64,000 nucleotides of DNA, from assembly GCF_021462225.1 (NCBI RefSeq), contig NC_061808.1, forward strand, positions 19,133,119 through 19,197,118, given 5' to 3'. The notes under the pieces are model-generated. The model searched no databases, had not been told where the DNA came from, and saw nothing but the letters and a program-made list of their open reading frames with translations. A program made the translations under genes and the position numbers. Positions 1-12,309 of this stretch are shown here, in pieces. The number at the start of each line of letters is the position of its first letter. The stretch's first letter is position 1. Source of the DNA: Girardinichthys multiradiatus. Lineage: Eukaryota > Chordata > Actinopteri > Cyprinodontiformes > Goodeidae.

Positions 1-1551
1 TAAAATTCAAATTTTTTGTGAAGAATCAACAACAAGTGGGACACAATCGTGAAATGGAATGAAATTTATTGGAATGTCAAACTTTTTTAACAAATAAAAA
101 ACTGAAAAGTGGGGCGTGCAATATTATTCGGCCCCTTTACTTTCAGTGCAGCAAACTCACTCCAGAAGTTCAGTGAGGATCTCTGAATGATCCAATGTTG
201 TCCCACATGACTGATGATGATAAATAGAATCCACCTGTGTGTAATCAAGTCTCCGTATAAATGCACCTGCTCTGTGATAGTCTCAGGGTTCTGTTCAAAG
301 CGCAGAGAGCATCATGAAGACCAAGGAACACACCAGGCAGGTCCGAGATACTGTTGTGGAGAAGTTTAAAACCGGATTTGGATACAAAAAGATTTCCCAA
401 GCTTTAAACATCTCAAGGAGCACTGTGCAAGCAATCATATTGAAATGGAAGGAGTATCAGACCACTGCAAATCTACCAAGACCCGGCCATCCCTCTAAAC
501 TTTCATCTCGAACAAGGAGAAGACTGATCAGAGATGCAGCCAAGAGGCCCATGATCCCTCTGGATGAACTGCAGAGATCTACAGCTGAGGTGGGAGAGTC
601 TGTCCATAGAACAACAATCAGTCGTACACTGCACAAATCTGGCCTTTATGGAAGAGTGGCAAGAAGAAAGCCATTTCTCAAAGATATCCATAAAAAGTCT
701 CGTTTAAAGTTTGCCACAAGCCACCTGGGAGATACACCAAACATGTGGAAGAAGGTGCTCTGGTCAGATGAAATCAAAATCAAACTGTTTGGCCACAATG
801 TAAAACGATATGTTTGGCATAAAAGCAACACAACTCATCACCCTGAACACACCATCCCCACTGTCAAACATGGTGGTGGCAGCATCATGGTTTGGGCCTG
901 CTTTTCGTCAGCAGGGACAGGGAAGATGGTCAAAATTGATGGGAAGATGGATGGGTCCAAATACAGGACCATTCTGGAAGAAAACCTGTTGGAGTCTGCA
1001 AGAGACCTGAGACTGGGACGGAGATTTATCTTCCAACAAGACAATGATCTAAAACATAAAGCCAAATCTACAATGAATGGTTCACAAATAAACGTATCCA
1101 GGTGTTGGAATGGCCAAGTCAAAGTCCAGACCTGAATCCAATCGAGAATCCGTGGAAAGAGCTGAAGACTGCTGTTCATGAACGCTCTCCATTCAACCTC
1201 ACTGAGCTCCAGCTGTTTTACAAGGAAGAATGGGCAAGAATTTCAGTCTCTCGATGTGTAAAACTGATAGAGACAAACCCCAAGAGACTTGCAGCTGTAA
1301 TTGCAGCAAAGGGTGGCGCTACAAAGTATTAACGCAATGGGGCCAAATAATATTGCACGCCCCATTTTTCAGTTTTTTATTTGTTAAAAAAGTTTGACAC
1401 ATCCAATAAATTTTATTCCACTTCACGATTGTGTCCCACTTGTTGTTGATTCTTCACAAAAAATTAGAATTTTATATCTTTATGTTTGAAGCCTGAAATG
1501 TGGCAAGAGTTTGAAAAGTTCAAGGGGGCTGAGTACTTTCGCAAGGCACTG
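1..1551 (+). mobile_element. Tc1-like DNA transposon, near complete, frameshifted transposase
   Basis: The outer end of the left inverted repeat is cut by the window edge; the right one ends ...gcaaggcactg at 1551, followed by TA at 1552-1553, the Tc1 target. Inner repeat arms near 1-100 and 1370-1470 are inverted copies. The transposase starts at ATG 314 with a paired-type helix-turn-helix, and DDE residues are seen in W-S-D-E, Q-Q-D-N-D and N-P-I-E. The frame breaks near 1072-1080; the last 75 residues lie in another frame, ending at 1332. Cis activity is therefore unlikely. Confidence 0.93.
314..1332 (+). pseudogene. Tc1 transposase with one frameshift
   Basis: The first frame runs 314 to about 1075, then stops at 1135 in wrong-frame sequence; the second frame carries E-W-P-S-Q-S-P-D-L-N-P-I-E to TAA 1332. 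One missing base near 1075 explains the break. Length matches the roughly 340-residue Tc1 family. Confidence 0.9.
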
Positions 1552-1899
1552 TAAAAAACCACAGTGGCCACGAGATATGGAGGACATTTTAACTCTGGTA
1601 CTGCTACCTCCCCTGAGCCTCGGTGGCTCATCTTGACTTAACTTCCTTACCATAAAACAAAAACACAAAGCAAAACTATCCTGCCCAATTATTCTGACCA
1701 GTAAACCCACCGGTTTACCTCAAAGCTCCTTATATGAACTGTATAGTGCCCTCTGTGACCTTTCTAATAGAATCCCATCTCTATATTGACTCAAGCTTTA
1801 TTTCGGTCTGATTCTGTAAAATTTCATGACTTTTTCATTACTAATTCTTTGTTACAATATGTGGCTCGGGGCAAAAAGACAAACAGAGGTATAAACACC

Positions 1900-2231
1900 T
1901 GCCAAAGTAGTTCCTACTACACACAATGTCAAGTGGACACCACACACACACACACACACACACACAAACATCTGTGTTTTAGTATCTTTATGAGGACTTT
2001 TTCCTTGATTTTTAGTGCCTAACCCTGACCCTCACACTAACCCTAACCAGTTAATACCTAACCCTAACCCTAACAATAACTCAATTCATACCCTAGTCCT
2101 AAACCTAACCCCTTTCCCAAGAACGGAATTTGAAAAAGTGAGGACCAGGAAAATGTCCTCACTTTGTCAAAATGTCCTCACTTTGCGATAAAAATACAAA
2201 AAATGGTTCTCACTCAGCAACAAGTACAAGA

Positions 2232-2262
<31 letters not shown>

Positions 2263-2280
2263 TGCACACACAAACAACAC
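1900..2280. repeat. CA microsatellites and telomere-like CCTAACCC repeats
   Basis: Two (CA)n tracts, near 1942-1968 and 2233-2262, flank degenerate CCTAACCC copies (2018-2115) and a duplicated tgtcctcactttg motif (2153-2187). This mixture is a dispersed fish repeat and not a telomere. Confidence 0.7.
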
Positions 2281-3184
2281 CAGGGTCATTGTTCCTGCTG
2301 GTAGTAAGGGTCCTATTCACTGAAACGCAACACACAGATCTGAAGACTTGCCTGTGGCAGCTCCTCTTACCCTCAGCCCTACCCATTCCCTCACTGCAAT
2401 GTCCACTGCTGCTTTCTATTTTCAGCCAGAGGGCTTTTGAAATAACTGTGTCCAACAGTGACAGCTGTGAGAGGGTTCAAGTCTGGGGCAGAACAAGTCA
2501 GAACCACACCCAACAGACTGGAGCAGCATCAAGGCCAGGATTCTTCAAACAGGTGCTTATTTATCTCTGACTTAAACCCGTTCACACAGTAGCAGGCGTG
2601 GGCACTTTAGCAGTTACAACAGTTTGACTGTTCAATAGGCTCATTAACCCTGACTTTTCAGGAACTCTCTTACCCTGAATCGCCTCCTAAGCTGTCATCA
2701 TCACATTCCCCTCCTCCCTCTTCCTCGTTTATGCCTTGCTGGGTGTCGCTTTCATGCATGAAGCTGTGCCAGCATTCAGAAATATAAACTCAGGCTGCAC
2801 AGATGGCTTTTTGGCATGTTGCGTTACTTTTACACTCCGCGCTGGGGGATCTGAGGCATACAGGGAAAGAGTATATATGTGATAGCAGCATGTAAATGAG
2901 CAAATAATATGAGTCACTGTTACTCTAGCCCTTCTGGGAAAGTGGAGATATTGCGATTTTAGAATGAAAAATATTCAGGCAACAAGAAGCAGCACAGAAA
3001 TTATTTTATGTAATATTTTATTTTTTCTACACCATGTGGTGATTTGGAATTTTTTGTTGAATTGTGAAATGTGGACTTGTGAATATTTTGCTTTGTGTAT
3101 GTTGGTTATAAAAAAAACTAATCTTTTAGTTGTATACGTTTGTGGGGAAAATCCTATGTTAAAAAAATATTTTACACAAAATCA

Positions 3185-4270
3185 CCAGTGGCACCATTAT
3201 TGGTACACCTAACAATCTTTGTCAAATAAAATGTAAGTCAAGCATTGTTTTTATTGTATGCCTCACTTTTAAAGCTCGTCTGTTTCTTGGAACTTCTTCT
3301 TGACTTTCTGCTTCTCCGGGATGCAACTGGGACTAAACTAGATGAGGACCAGCATTTGTTTTATCACAACACACCGTGAGAAGGACTGTCAATGAAGGCA
3401 AAAATACCCTTTCTGTCCTGCCATCACAAATATAAACATGTGGAATTTGCTAAACTACAATGGGGCTTTCACTGGAGAGGTGTGCTTTCATCAGATGAGA
3501 ATAAGATAAAGCTTTATGGCAACAAACATTCCAGGTAGGTTTAGTATAAAATAAAGGATCATAATGTGGAAAAACACTTCTTGTTAGGTATGGTGGAGGA
3601 CCTGTGCTGATGGAGGCAACACCCTTACAATAAATATATAAACTTTTTATCTTACTGAAAAAAGGACCATCTATCATACTCTTCAGGAAGGAGATGTGTG
3701 TCCCAGAGATAAACATGTTTTGGTGTAAAATATGTGTATTATCTGGGTAACAAAAGCAAAAGACCTGGTCAAAATACCACCTGAAGCTGGTGAGAGAGTG
3801 TTATTATCTCCAGTGAAACAATTAATGTACTGACATGAACTTAAATGCCTCTCAGAGAAGAAGAAGCCATTACTCCAAATGCAACATAAAAAGCCAGATT
3901 AAAGTTTGCAAATGACAACAAATGAGAACAAATGTAATGTTTTGGAGTTTCCACCATACAGCCCCAAACTGAAAAGTTGTTTGTGAGCAAATTTTGTACC
4001 AGTTACACCAGTTCTATCTGGAGGAATGGGAAAAAATTCAAGCAAGCTCTTTTGAGGTGTTTGTGGATGGAAACCAAAAACATTTGACCCAAGTCAATTT
4101 ATGTGTTTAGCTGTGGTGCAATTTATTGTACAAAATACTATGGAAAAATATGTAAAATTCTGATTTTGAGGAAAGTTAAAGAAAATTCTCAAAATTCTAG
4201 GAAGTAGATATAATTTTGTGAATCCTAGCTTACCTAAAAAACATATAGTGGATATAAATATCTGGTTTCA
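3185..4270 (+). mobile_element. Decayed Tc1-like element
   Basis: Broken transposase pieces are readable on the plus strand, for example S-S-D-E-N-K-I-K-L-Y-G near 3490, with stops and frameshifts throughout. A different, older family than the copy at 1-1551. Ends not resolved. Confidence 0.55.
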
Positions 4271-5159
4271 ACTGTATATGCAGAGGACCTTGAGATGAGC
4301 AGAAATTGGCACTGGGTTGACCCTGCCCTCTGCCCAGGGACTGTTTGAGAGCTGCTGCAGAAACAGGGCGCTTAGTGCTGTCAGAGACTCTTCACATCCT
4401 TTTCAGTAAATGTTTGAACTGTCATCAGGCACCACAACATCAAAAGTTAAATTAAATTGTTTTAAGATGCAAAGTGCTTTAATTTTATTTATTGTCATTA
4501 CTGTTCTTATGATCTTTGTTTTGTATAATTTAATATACTATTGCTTAATTCTTTTCTTTCATGCTTTAAGTAAGACTATAGGTACACTGTGATCTTATAC
4601 CTGTTAGTATGCACTAAAGATTATTGACATTGTTATATCAACAACAACAAACTTCCATCTCAAACCTTTTGTAGTTTTAAAAATGACTCCATTTTTAATC
4701 CTTAATAACTTTGACATCTGAATAATTCTTTGTCACCATTTTAAACTCCACCCAAGGTATCTGTTTTTCCTGTTGAATAATGAATGAAACAAATTTGGAC
4801 CATGAACGTCAAATCTTTAAGCACACACCGCCGCCTGCTGGTCAAGACGTGTAATCGCAATTCATGGTCTGGCAAAAATAACAGGTGACGATGTAGGACC
4901 AATGGACGAGACAAAAAACGGAAGACCAAAATGTTTACTAGTAAGCACTTTTATGTGTTTTAGAATAAACATCAAAATTTAAATGAAATTGATTTTTTTT
5001 TTTCATGTAGTATTGAGACATTACAAAATAATTCGTACTTATTATAGAAATACTTCCTTCGTAGGAAAAACATATAGGGAGAGTAAGATGAAAATATTTG
5101 CACTTGGATAGTTTTGCGGTGTAAATAAAGCCACATCCTGTTGTGTTCAGTTAAGAAAC
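4271..5159. other. No feature recognised upstream of the putative ptk2b first exon
   Basis: AT-rich sequence without convincing coding or repeat identity. It should contain the ptk2b promoter if the exon at 5160-5344 is right, but no TATA box or other element stands out. Confidence 0.4.
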
Positions 5160-5344
5160 TGATTCCTGAAATAAGGAAGTAGAGTCACCTTATCTGAAGA
5201 CTGCAGAAGGTGAGGGAGTGGCCACCTGACCCCCTCTGCTCCACTTTCTGACAGCGTAGAAGACACTCTGTTCGGCTTGATCGCTCCTGGAGGGATTTAT
5301 ACTTTTATCAAGCTTTTATCCTGGGAAATGTTCAGCAAAATCGG
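5160..5344 (+). other. ptk2b: Probable 5' noncoding first exon of ptk2b
   Basis: A locally GC-richer stretch ends in a consensus donor (gg|gtaagt, GT at 5345-5346). It contains an ATG at 5328 that, spliced to either likely acceptor before the first coding exon (16904 or 16945), stops within about ten codons, so it would be an upstream ORF and not the protein start. The 5' limit and any additional noncoding exons cannot be seen from sequence alone. The link to ptk2b is inferred from strand, the good donor and the absence of another gene between. Confidence 0.45.
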
Positions 5345-6369
5345 GTAAGTGTTGAGATTATGCTCTGTTTATGCTTCTCCCAACGAAAAGAATCTCATCT
5401 TAATGTTGTTTACAAATGGGCCCAAGTTTATGGACGTCCAGTAAAAAGGAATAACAGTTGAGATGTTTTGGTTTTATGCGTTGTTGTTATACTCTTTTTT
5501 TAATTTAAATGTTAATTTATTCAGGAGATCGCAAACTGCGGAATCATGCGTTGCAGCCTGTGATGTGTTAGTAATGGTAAAGTATTATTTATTGTAACAG
5601 AACAATGTGAACCTGAAGGCGCTTGCTTCTCCTCTCAGAGAGAACTTTGTTCATATGCACAGCATGTCTGTGCAGGTGAGGAGGCAGCCAGTCGCATTCC
5701 AGGCCCTGGGGTTGTAATGTTGCGATACACAGACCCCCTGCTATCTGTTCCAAGCGCAGGCGTGTCTGAATGGGTTGTCCGGGTTTGGAAATGCGCATTC
5801 ACAATAACAGCTCTATTTTAAGGATAAGGAATTTAGCTTTGAAAGTTAAGTATGCATGGTTTTTAATCTGGGTTAACTCTAGAATTTTACGAGTTTCTAC
5901 TTTATGTACAAGCAGAAGAGATGTGGTTTAACAGAAAACGTAAAAATTGATTGGTGAGATATAAGGCATGAATAACAGCACCAGTACCAAGAAGCACCAT
6001 CTGATTCCACGTCAGGGTGGAACAGATGCTTGTACAACCCGGAATGCATGTCTTAACAGATTTTTGCAACGTGTTTTTCTTTGCAACACTGAACTGTACC
6101 TAGAAAGAGGAGCAGTACAGAGAGATAGGGCTTGTCTCTGGCATTTTTATCCATAGGTATTTCGAAATTAAAAAATAATTAAGAATCATCAATTTCATTG
6201 CAATGCCTAAAATAACACTAACATTATTAAGATACACTTTAACCAGATGAAGAAAAATATTGTTGCTCAGAAACAGTCATGTTAGGTTGTCCTACGCCTC
6301 CCTAAATTGAAGATTCTCTCAAAATCAGATCTGCCAACTTTTAAATTCTAAAGTTTCAATTCACTTCAG

Positions 6370-7122
6370 TTTATTTATATAGTCCAATTTACAACAAGTT
6401 GTCTCAAATCACTTTACAATTCAATCACACAGATTCCAATTCAGGTACATACATTCCAATTGATCTTCGTTATCAAACAGTGCGGTCATATTCAGTTTAT
6501 TACTCAAATTGGTTGAAAAGCATTTCTATCTAAGGAAACTCAGCAGATTGCATCGAGTAAATGACTTGCAGCATTTACCCCTGGTTAATGACCATGTAGC
6601 GACAGTGGCCAGTCACTTGCATTGACTTTGAAGCAATCCCTCTTACTGAGCATGCATGTAGCGACAGTGGAGAGGAAAACTCCCTTTTAAGAGGAAGAAA
6701 TCTCCAGCAGAACCAGGCTCAGTGTGAGCGGCCATCTGCCACGACCGACTGGGGGTTTGAGAGAACAGAGCAGGGACACAAAGAGAACAAAGAAGCTCTG
6801 ATCCAGGAGTACTTTCTATGGGAAAGAGAAGTAAAACATGACTGGTTGTAGCTTCTTTAGTTGCATCATCTACGAGAGAAAGACAGCTAAGCTGATGAAC
6901 TCTGAGGCAGTTTTCAAGTCTAAAGTATGAAAGAGAGCACATACAGTTAGCCACAGTAGAAGCTCAGTCAGCAGCTTTGTCTAGGAGAGACAAGGTTAAA
7001 CACTGAAAGACAGGGCCTCTCCACAGGAGAGGAGCCTGATAACTAAAGGATCTGCCTCCCATTCTACTTCTAGAGACTCTAGGAACCACCAGTAAACCTG
7101 CAGTCTGTATGTTAGGAACATA
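6370..7122 (-). mobile_element. L2-like LINE, 3' part (C-terminus of ORF2 and 3' tail)
   Basis: Reading the minus strand, the coding end L-L-V-V-P-R-V-S-R-S-R-M-G-G-R-S-F-S-Y-Q (7095-7036) matches the C-terminal end of fish L2-type reverse transcriptase ORFs, stopping at 6964. Below it the 3' region carries a familiar fish repeat (ctccagcagaaccaggctcag near 6702). It is the same LINE as 8739-9545, split by a Tc1 insertion. Confidence 0.8.
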
Positions 7123-8738
7123 CAGTGCCTTGCGAAAGTATTCGGCCCCCTTGAACTTTTCAATCTTTTGCCACATTTCAGGCTTCAAACATAAAGATAT
7201 AAAATTCAATTTTTTTGTGAAGAATCAACAACAAGTGGGACACAATCATGAAGTGGAATGAAATTTATTGGATGTGTCAAACTTTAAAAAAATACAAAAA
7301 ACTGAAAAGTGGGGCGTGCAATTTTACTCGGCCCCATTGTGTTAATACTTTGTAGCGCCAACCTTTGCTGCAATTACAGCTGCAAGTCTCTTGGGGTATT
7401 TCTCTATCAGTTTTGCACATCGAGAGACTGAAATTCTTGCCCATTCTTCCTTGTAAAACAGCTGGAGCTCAGTGAAGTTGGATGGAGAGCGTTCATGAAC
7501 AGCAGTCTTCAGCTCTTTCCACAGATTCTTGATTGGATTCAGGTCTGGACTTTGACTTGGCCATTCCAACACCTGGATACGTTTATTTGTGAACCATTCA
7601 TTGTAGATTTGGCTTTATGTTTTGGATCATTGTCTTGTTGGAAGATAAATCTCCGTCCCAGTCTGAGGTCTCTTGCAGACTCCAACAGGTTTTCTTCCAG
7701 AATGGTCCTGTATTTGGCTCCATCCATCTTCCCATCAATTTTGACCATCTTCCCTGTCCCTGCTGACGAAAAGCAGAACCAAACCATGATGCTGCCACCA
7801 CCATGCTTGACAGTGGGGATGGTGTGTTCAGGGTAATGAGCTGTGTTGCTTTTACACCAAACATATCGTTTTACATTGTGGCCAAACAGTTCGATTTTGG
7901 TTTCATCTGACCAGAGCACCTTCTTCCACATGTTTTGTGTGTCTCCCAGGTGGCTTGTGGCAAACTTTAAACGAGACTTTTAATGGATATCTTTGAGAAA
8001 TGGCTTTCTTCTTGCCACTCTTCCATAAAGGCCAGATTTGTTCAGTGTACGACTGATTGTTGTTCTATGGACAGACTCTCCCACCTCAGCTGTAGATCTC
8101 TGCAGTTCATCCAGAGTGATCATGGGCCTCTTGGCTGCATCTCTGATCAGTCTTCTCCTTGTTCGAGATGAAAGTTTAGAGGGACGGCCGGGTCTTGGTA
8201 GATTTGCAGTGGTCTGATACTCCTTCCATTTCAATATGATTGCTTGCACAGTGCTCCTTGGGATGTTTAAAGCTTGGGAAATCTTTTTGTATCCAAATCC
8301 GGCTTTAAACTTCTCCACAACAGTATCTCGGACCTGCCTGGTGTGTTCCTTGGTCTTCATGATGCTCTCTGTGCTTTGAACAGAACCCTGAGACTATCAC
8401 AGAGCAGGTGAATTTATACGGAGACTTGATTACACACAGGTGGATTCTATTTATCATCATCAGTCATTTGGGACAACATTGGATCATTCAGAGATCCTCA
8501 CTGAACTTCTGGAGTGAGTTTGCTGCACTGAAAGTAAAGGGGCCGAATAATATTGCACGCCCCACTTTTCAGTTTTTTATTTGTTAAAAAAGTTTGACAC
8601 ATCCAATAAATTTCATTCCATTTCACGATTATGTCCCACTTGTTGTTGATTCTTCAGAGAAAATTATAATTTTATATTTTTATGTTTGAAGCCTGACATG
8701 TGGCAAGAGGTTGACCAGTTCAAGGGGGCCGAATACTT
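7123..8738 (-). mobile_element. Tc1-like transposon inserted in the LINE, right end truncated
   Basis: Begins CAGTGCCTTGCG at 7123 after TA (7121-7122). Same family as 1-1551. The transposase on the minus strand starts at 8360, has a TAA at 7980-7982 where the other copy has Lys, the same frameshift near 7595, and N-P-I-K in place of the catalytic N-P-I-E. The right repeat stops at 8738 without its last roughly 14 bases. Confidence 0.92.
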
Positions 8739-9545
8739 GACATGCCCTGGTCAACCTGGTCTAAAATAACACCAAGGTTCTTTACTTTATTACCGGGGGT
8801 TATTTTAATGTCATCGACATTAATTGAATGATTAAGCAGTTTCTTTTTCAAAGACTCCGGTCCAAAGACGACAACTTTTGTCTTGTCTAAATTTAGAAGC
8901 AGAAAATTGAAAGTCATGCAAGTTTTTATGTCTTAAAGACATGCTTGTAGTCTATCTAACTGGTTGAGCTCATCCGGATTTATGGATAAGTAAAACATCA
9001 TCAGCACAACTGTGGAAATTTATTCCATGCTGCCTAATCATTTTAACTATTGGAAGCATATATACATAGTAAAGAAAATTGGCCCAAGCACTGAACCCTG
9101 TGGTACTCCACAATTAACCCTGGAATTTGAAGATGATTTATCATTTACATGAACAAACTGGAATCTGTCAGACTAATAAGATTTAAACCAGCCTAGCGTT
9201 GTTCCCCTGATCCCTACAGCATATTCAAGCCTTTCTAAGAGAATATTGTGATCGACTGTATCAAATGCAGCACTGAGATCTAACAGAACAAGTACAGACA
9301 CAAGTCCATTATCTGAGGCCAGGAGAATATTTTAGTGACTTTCAGCAGAGCTGTTTCAGTGCTATGATGAGCTCTGAAGCCTGACTGAAACTCTTCAAAC
9401 AGATCACTGTGTAAATGCTCACAAACTTGATGAGCAACTATTTTTTATGAGAATTTTAGAAAAACATTTAGTAAATTATCTTGATCAAGTGAAGGTTTCT
9501 TAAGTGCAGGTTTATTAGAGCAACTATAAAAGACATAGATGCTTT
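8739..9545 (-). mobile_element. L2-like LINE reverse transcriptase fragment
   Basis: Minus-strand conceptual reading with scattered stops gives F-Q-S-G-F-R-A-H-H-S-T-E-T-A-L-L-K-V near 9380, V-P-Q-G-S-type sequence near 9110 and L-L-L-N-L-D-K-T-K-V-V-V-F-G near 8890, hallmarks of L2/Maui-type reverse transcriptase. Inactive. Confidence 0.82.
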
Positions 9546-9589
9546 ACATCGCATGAGGGAAAAGATGAAGAAGATGAGACATGCATTCT

Positions 9590-9830
9590 TTTTACAGTGC
9601 TTTGCAATGTATTGACTTTATCAAAGTTTTTAAAAATTAAAACCTTAAATTTTAATGTATTTTCAGAAAGTCATATGTGTTATTATAACACAAAGTAGTG
9701 CATAATTGTAAAAAAAAAGACAGAAAGTACATGGGTTTTAAACTTTTTTGTTCACACAGAAATCTAAAAACAAAATGTGGTATGCATTTCTATTTAGCAC
9801 CCTTAGTTTTTTACCTCTAACTACAGATGA
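9590..9830. repeat. Tc1-type terminal repeat fragment
   Basis: The motif cagtgctttgcaatgtattg and the following T-rich arm resemble a Tc1 end without transposase. Weak assignment. Confidence 0.35.
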
Positions 9831-11055
9831 GACAGGTCCAAAATAAAATTGTGGAGAAGTTTAAAGCAGTATTAATGTTATCAAACTATGTCTCAACCTT
9901 TACTGTCTCACATTACCTTAAAACTACAGCCCGAGCTACAATGGAATAGCTCTATTAAATTACATTTAAACACATGTTAAAAGTTACTCAATTGTTGCCT
10001 AGTTGTGTGTGTTGCAAGATCGTGGTCCAACACATGCTTTGCCGCACATTGTATACATGAGCGTCCTCTTTCCTCAAGTGCTGTCTTGTTTAATGTTTCT
10101 GCCTCTCTCATCGGCCCCTGTCGAATTTCACCCATCTGTCACAGTTACCCTCCAGCAGATACTGCATGTTTCAGTACAACATGACTATACAGCGAGGAAG
10201 TACATGGGGAGGTATTATCTATACAAAATGTCTGGATGATGAATATTTCCACTCATTTTCCGGCTGACGCTTGTGTAGTAGTGAGATGTTGAAAGAGTTA
10301 CCTCACACCACTCCGGCCTCATAAGAAAAAAAAAAAACTTTTTTAGTGAACATTTGTTACTCTACTGAATGATATGTAAATTACCATGTGCCTGGCTGTT
10401 GTTTCCATGGAAAAATAAATTAAGATAGAATTAAAATATGCAAAAATCCAGACATAAATGCCATTTTAGGTCATTGTCTTCACTTTTATGTATGTGGTAT
10501 TTTCCTGCTGGTTAACTGTTCAGCTTAGTGTTACTTTGCACGCGTTTGTATATTGAACATCATACTTTAGAAAGCTCATGTGTCATTTGAACATTTTCAT
10601 AGGTCAAGCCAAGTTATCCAAATCCTATTTTATTTTCATTTTTAGTGGAATGGTATCCAGTTTAATTAAGAAATTGCAGCTACTTTTAAAAACAGGTCAC
10701 GTTTTTATACTTGTTTACCAATTTTTGACAAAAGGGTTGAAAAAGCTTACATCCATTTTTAATGAGCACAAACAGTAATCTAGACTCTAGTCAGTTATTC
10801 CCAATTAACTTGGGTGATTATTCTATATATCAACGATTAAAGTGAACATAAAAATAGTTGTGTATTTTCTAAATATTACATTTTAAAACTTGATTTTCTG
10901 TAGAAAGTGAGAGCACATTCTACTTCTCTTTTAGGGTGCATTTACCTTCTATGAGCCCGTGTCTCATGCTACAACTTGCCAAATCCGTGAAAAAGAAAAA
11001 TACATTGACCATGTTTACAAATAAGAAATGTCTGAGGCAGATGAATAAGGGAGAC
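9831..11055. other. Intron 1 sequence, nothing recognised
   Basis: AT-rich DNA inside the inferred ptk2b intron 1. Short ORFs here show no family resemblance. No repeat was identified. Confidence 0.4.
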
Positions 11056-11491
11056 TGTTAGAATGGCCCTTGGCAGCTGATTAAGGCAGGAGGCAGAGAA
11101 AAGGTGCAGGCCCACTGGGTGTTTATTCACCAACACTGAAGACATACAGGTACAAGACCCTGTTACACAAGTCACACATGGTCACAGCTACAGCCACCGT
11201 CAGTTTGTTAACCGGCAGCCTTTTATAGCTTCTCCCATTAACAGACCTACCATGACAGGCGAAACAAACATATACACTAACATACATACAATGTAGCTAA
11301 AACATCACTTTATTTAACAAACATTATTACTAAACATCTCTAAAACAAGTCTCTACCTAGGCTTAAGTCTTCAACACTAAACACTAAAATGCATACAGTT
11401 TACTCCTCCCCTTCAATTTATAATGGTCTCTTTCAGAACCTTTAAAAGGTGCTCAGACCCCTGGGGAATCTTTTAGCCCAAACACCCTACA
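11056..11491 (-). mobile_element. Possible solo LTR
   Basis: 436 bp bounded TG...CA (tgttagaatgg to accctaca). On the minus strand a TATAAAAGG box near 11229-11221 precedes AATAAA near 11130-11125 by about 100 bases, the usual LTR arrangement. No polypurine tract or primer site lies beside it. GAGAC occurs just left (11051-11055) and again 7 bases past the right end (11498-11502), so a clean target duplication is not shown. Confidence 0.45.
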
Positions 11492-12309
11492 GAGGAGGAG
11501 ACAGAGGTAAGTCATTTGTTTAACAATACACTGGAAAACAATTAATTCCAAAGACTGGTCACAATACTGGTATTTTATCCATTTGTTTGGTTTGTTTAAC
11601 AGGACAGGTCATCATCAGTACCAGCTGAGAAGAAGCTGCCTAAAACACCCACAAACTAAGAATAAAATACTCCAATCTCTTTCACAGTGTAATTTGTTCT
11701 TTCAGCAATATTCAAAACAGCATTTTAAGTGTACCAGCATAAGTAATGAAGCTCTTCATTACAGAAACACAAAAAAACTTTCCTTCAAGGAAAACCAAAT
11801 TACATTGCTGACCCACTGAAACAGAAACCAGAACTGAAAACCAAACATGGCATACTAACAGAACAAATTGTTGTTTGCACCATAAAGTTCATTATCAGTT
11901 TTGTGTTTAACTGTTGATCAAAGTAAAGGAGAGACATGCTGATGTGTCACACTGTTTCTCATCTTCCCAAATAAGTTGGCATAAAAAAGTGTTATGTGGG
12001 TCTAAACATGACTCACAATACATATACTACTGTATCAGACACATAGGAAGGTTTTGGTGGAACATAATTTACTTCAAGACACATAGTTTTGTTCACCATT
12101 AAAAAGCCATGTCTTTCAAGGAAAACCACCCAGTCTGACAGGGTGGGAGAGTGACTAGCTGTGCAGGGGCTGCAGAAGATAAACTTGACTAAGAACTGAC
12201 TTCACAAAACACTTCACAAGTAAAGGTATCCTGAACGTTACACTGAACATTAGACAATAACACCAAAACAAAACTGAAACCTGACAACTGTATGGCATTG
12301 TGAACTGCT

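Noticed and set aside
2018..2115. Telomeric or interstitial telomere array
   Set aside because: CCTAACCC copies are few, degenerate and mixed with other sequence and CA tracts; it fits a dispersed fish repeat.
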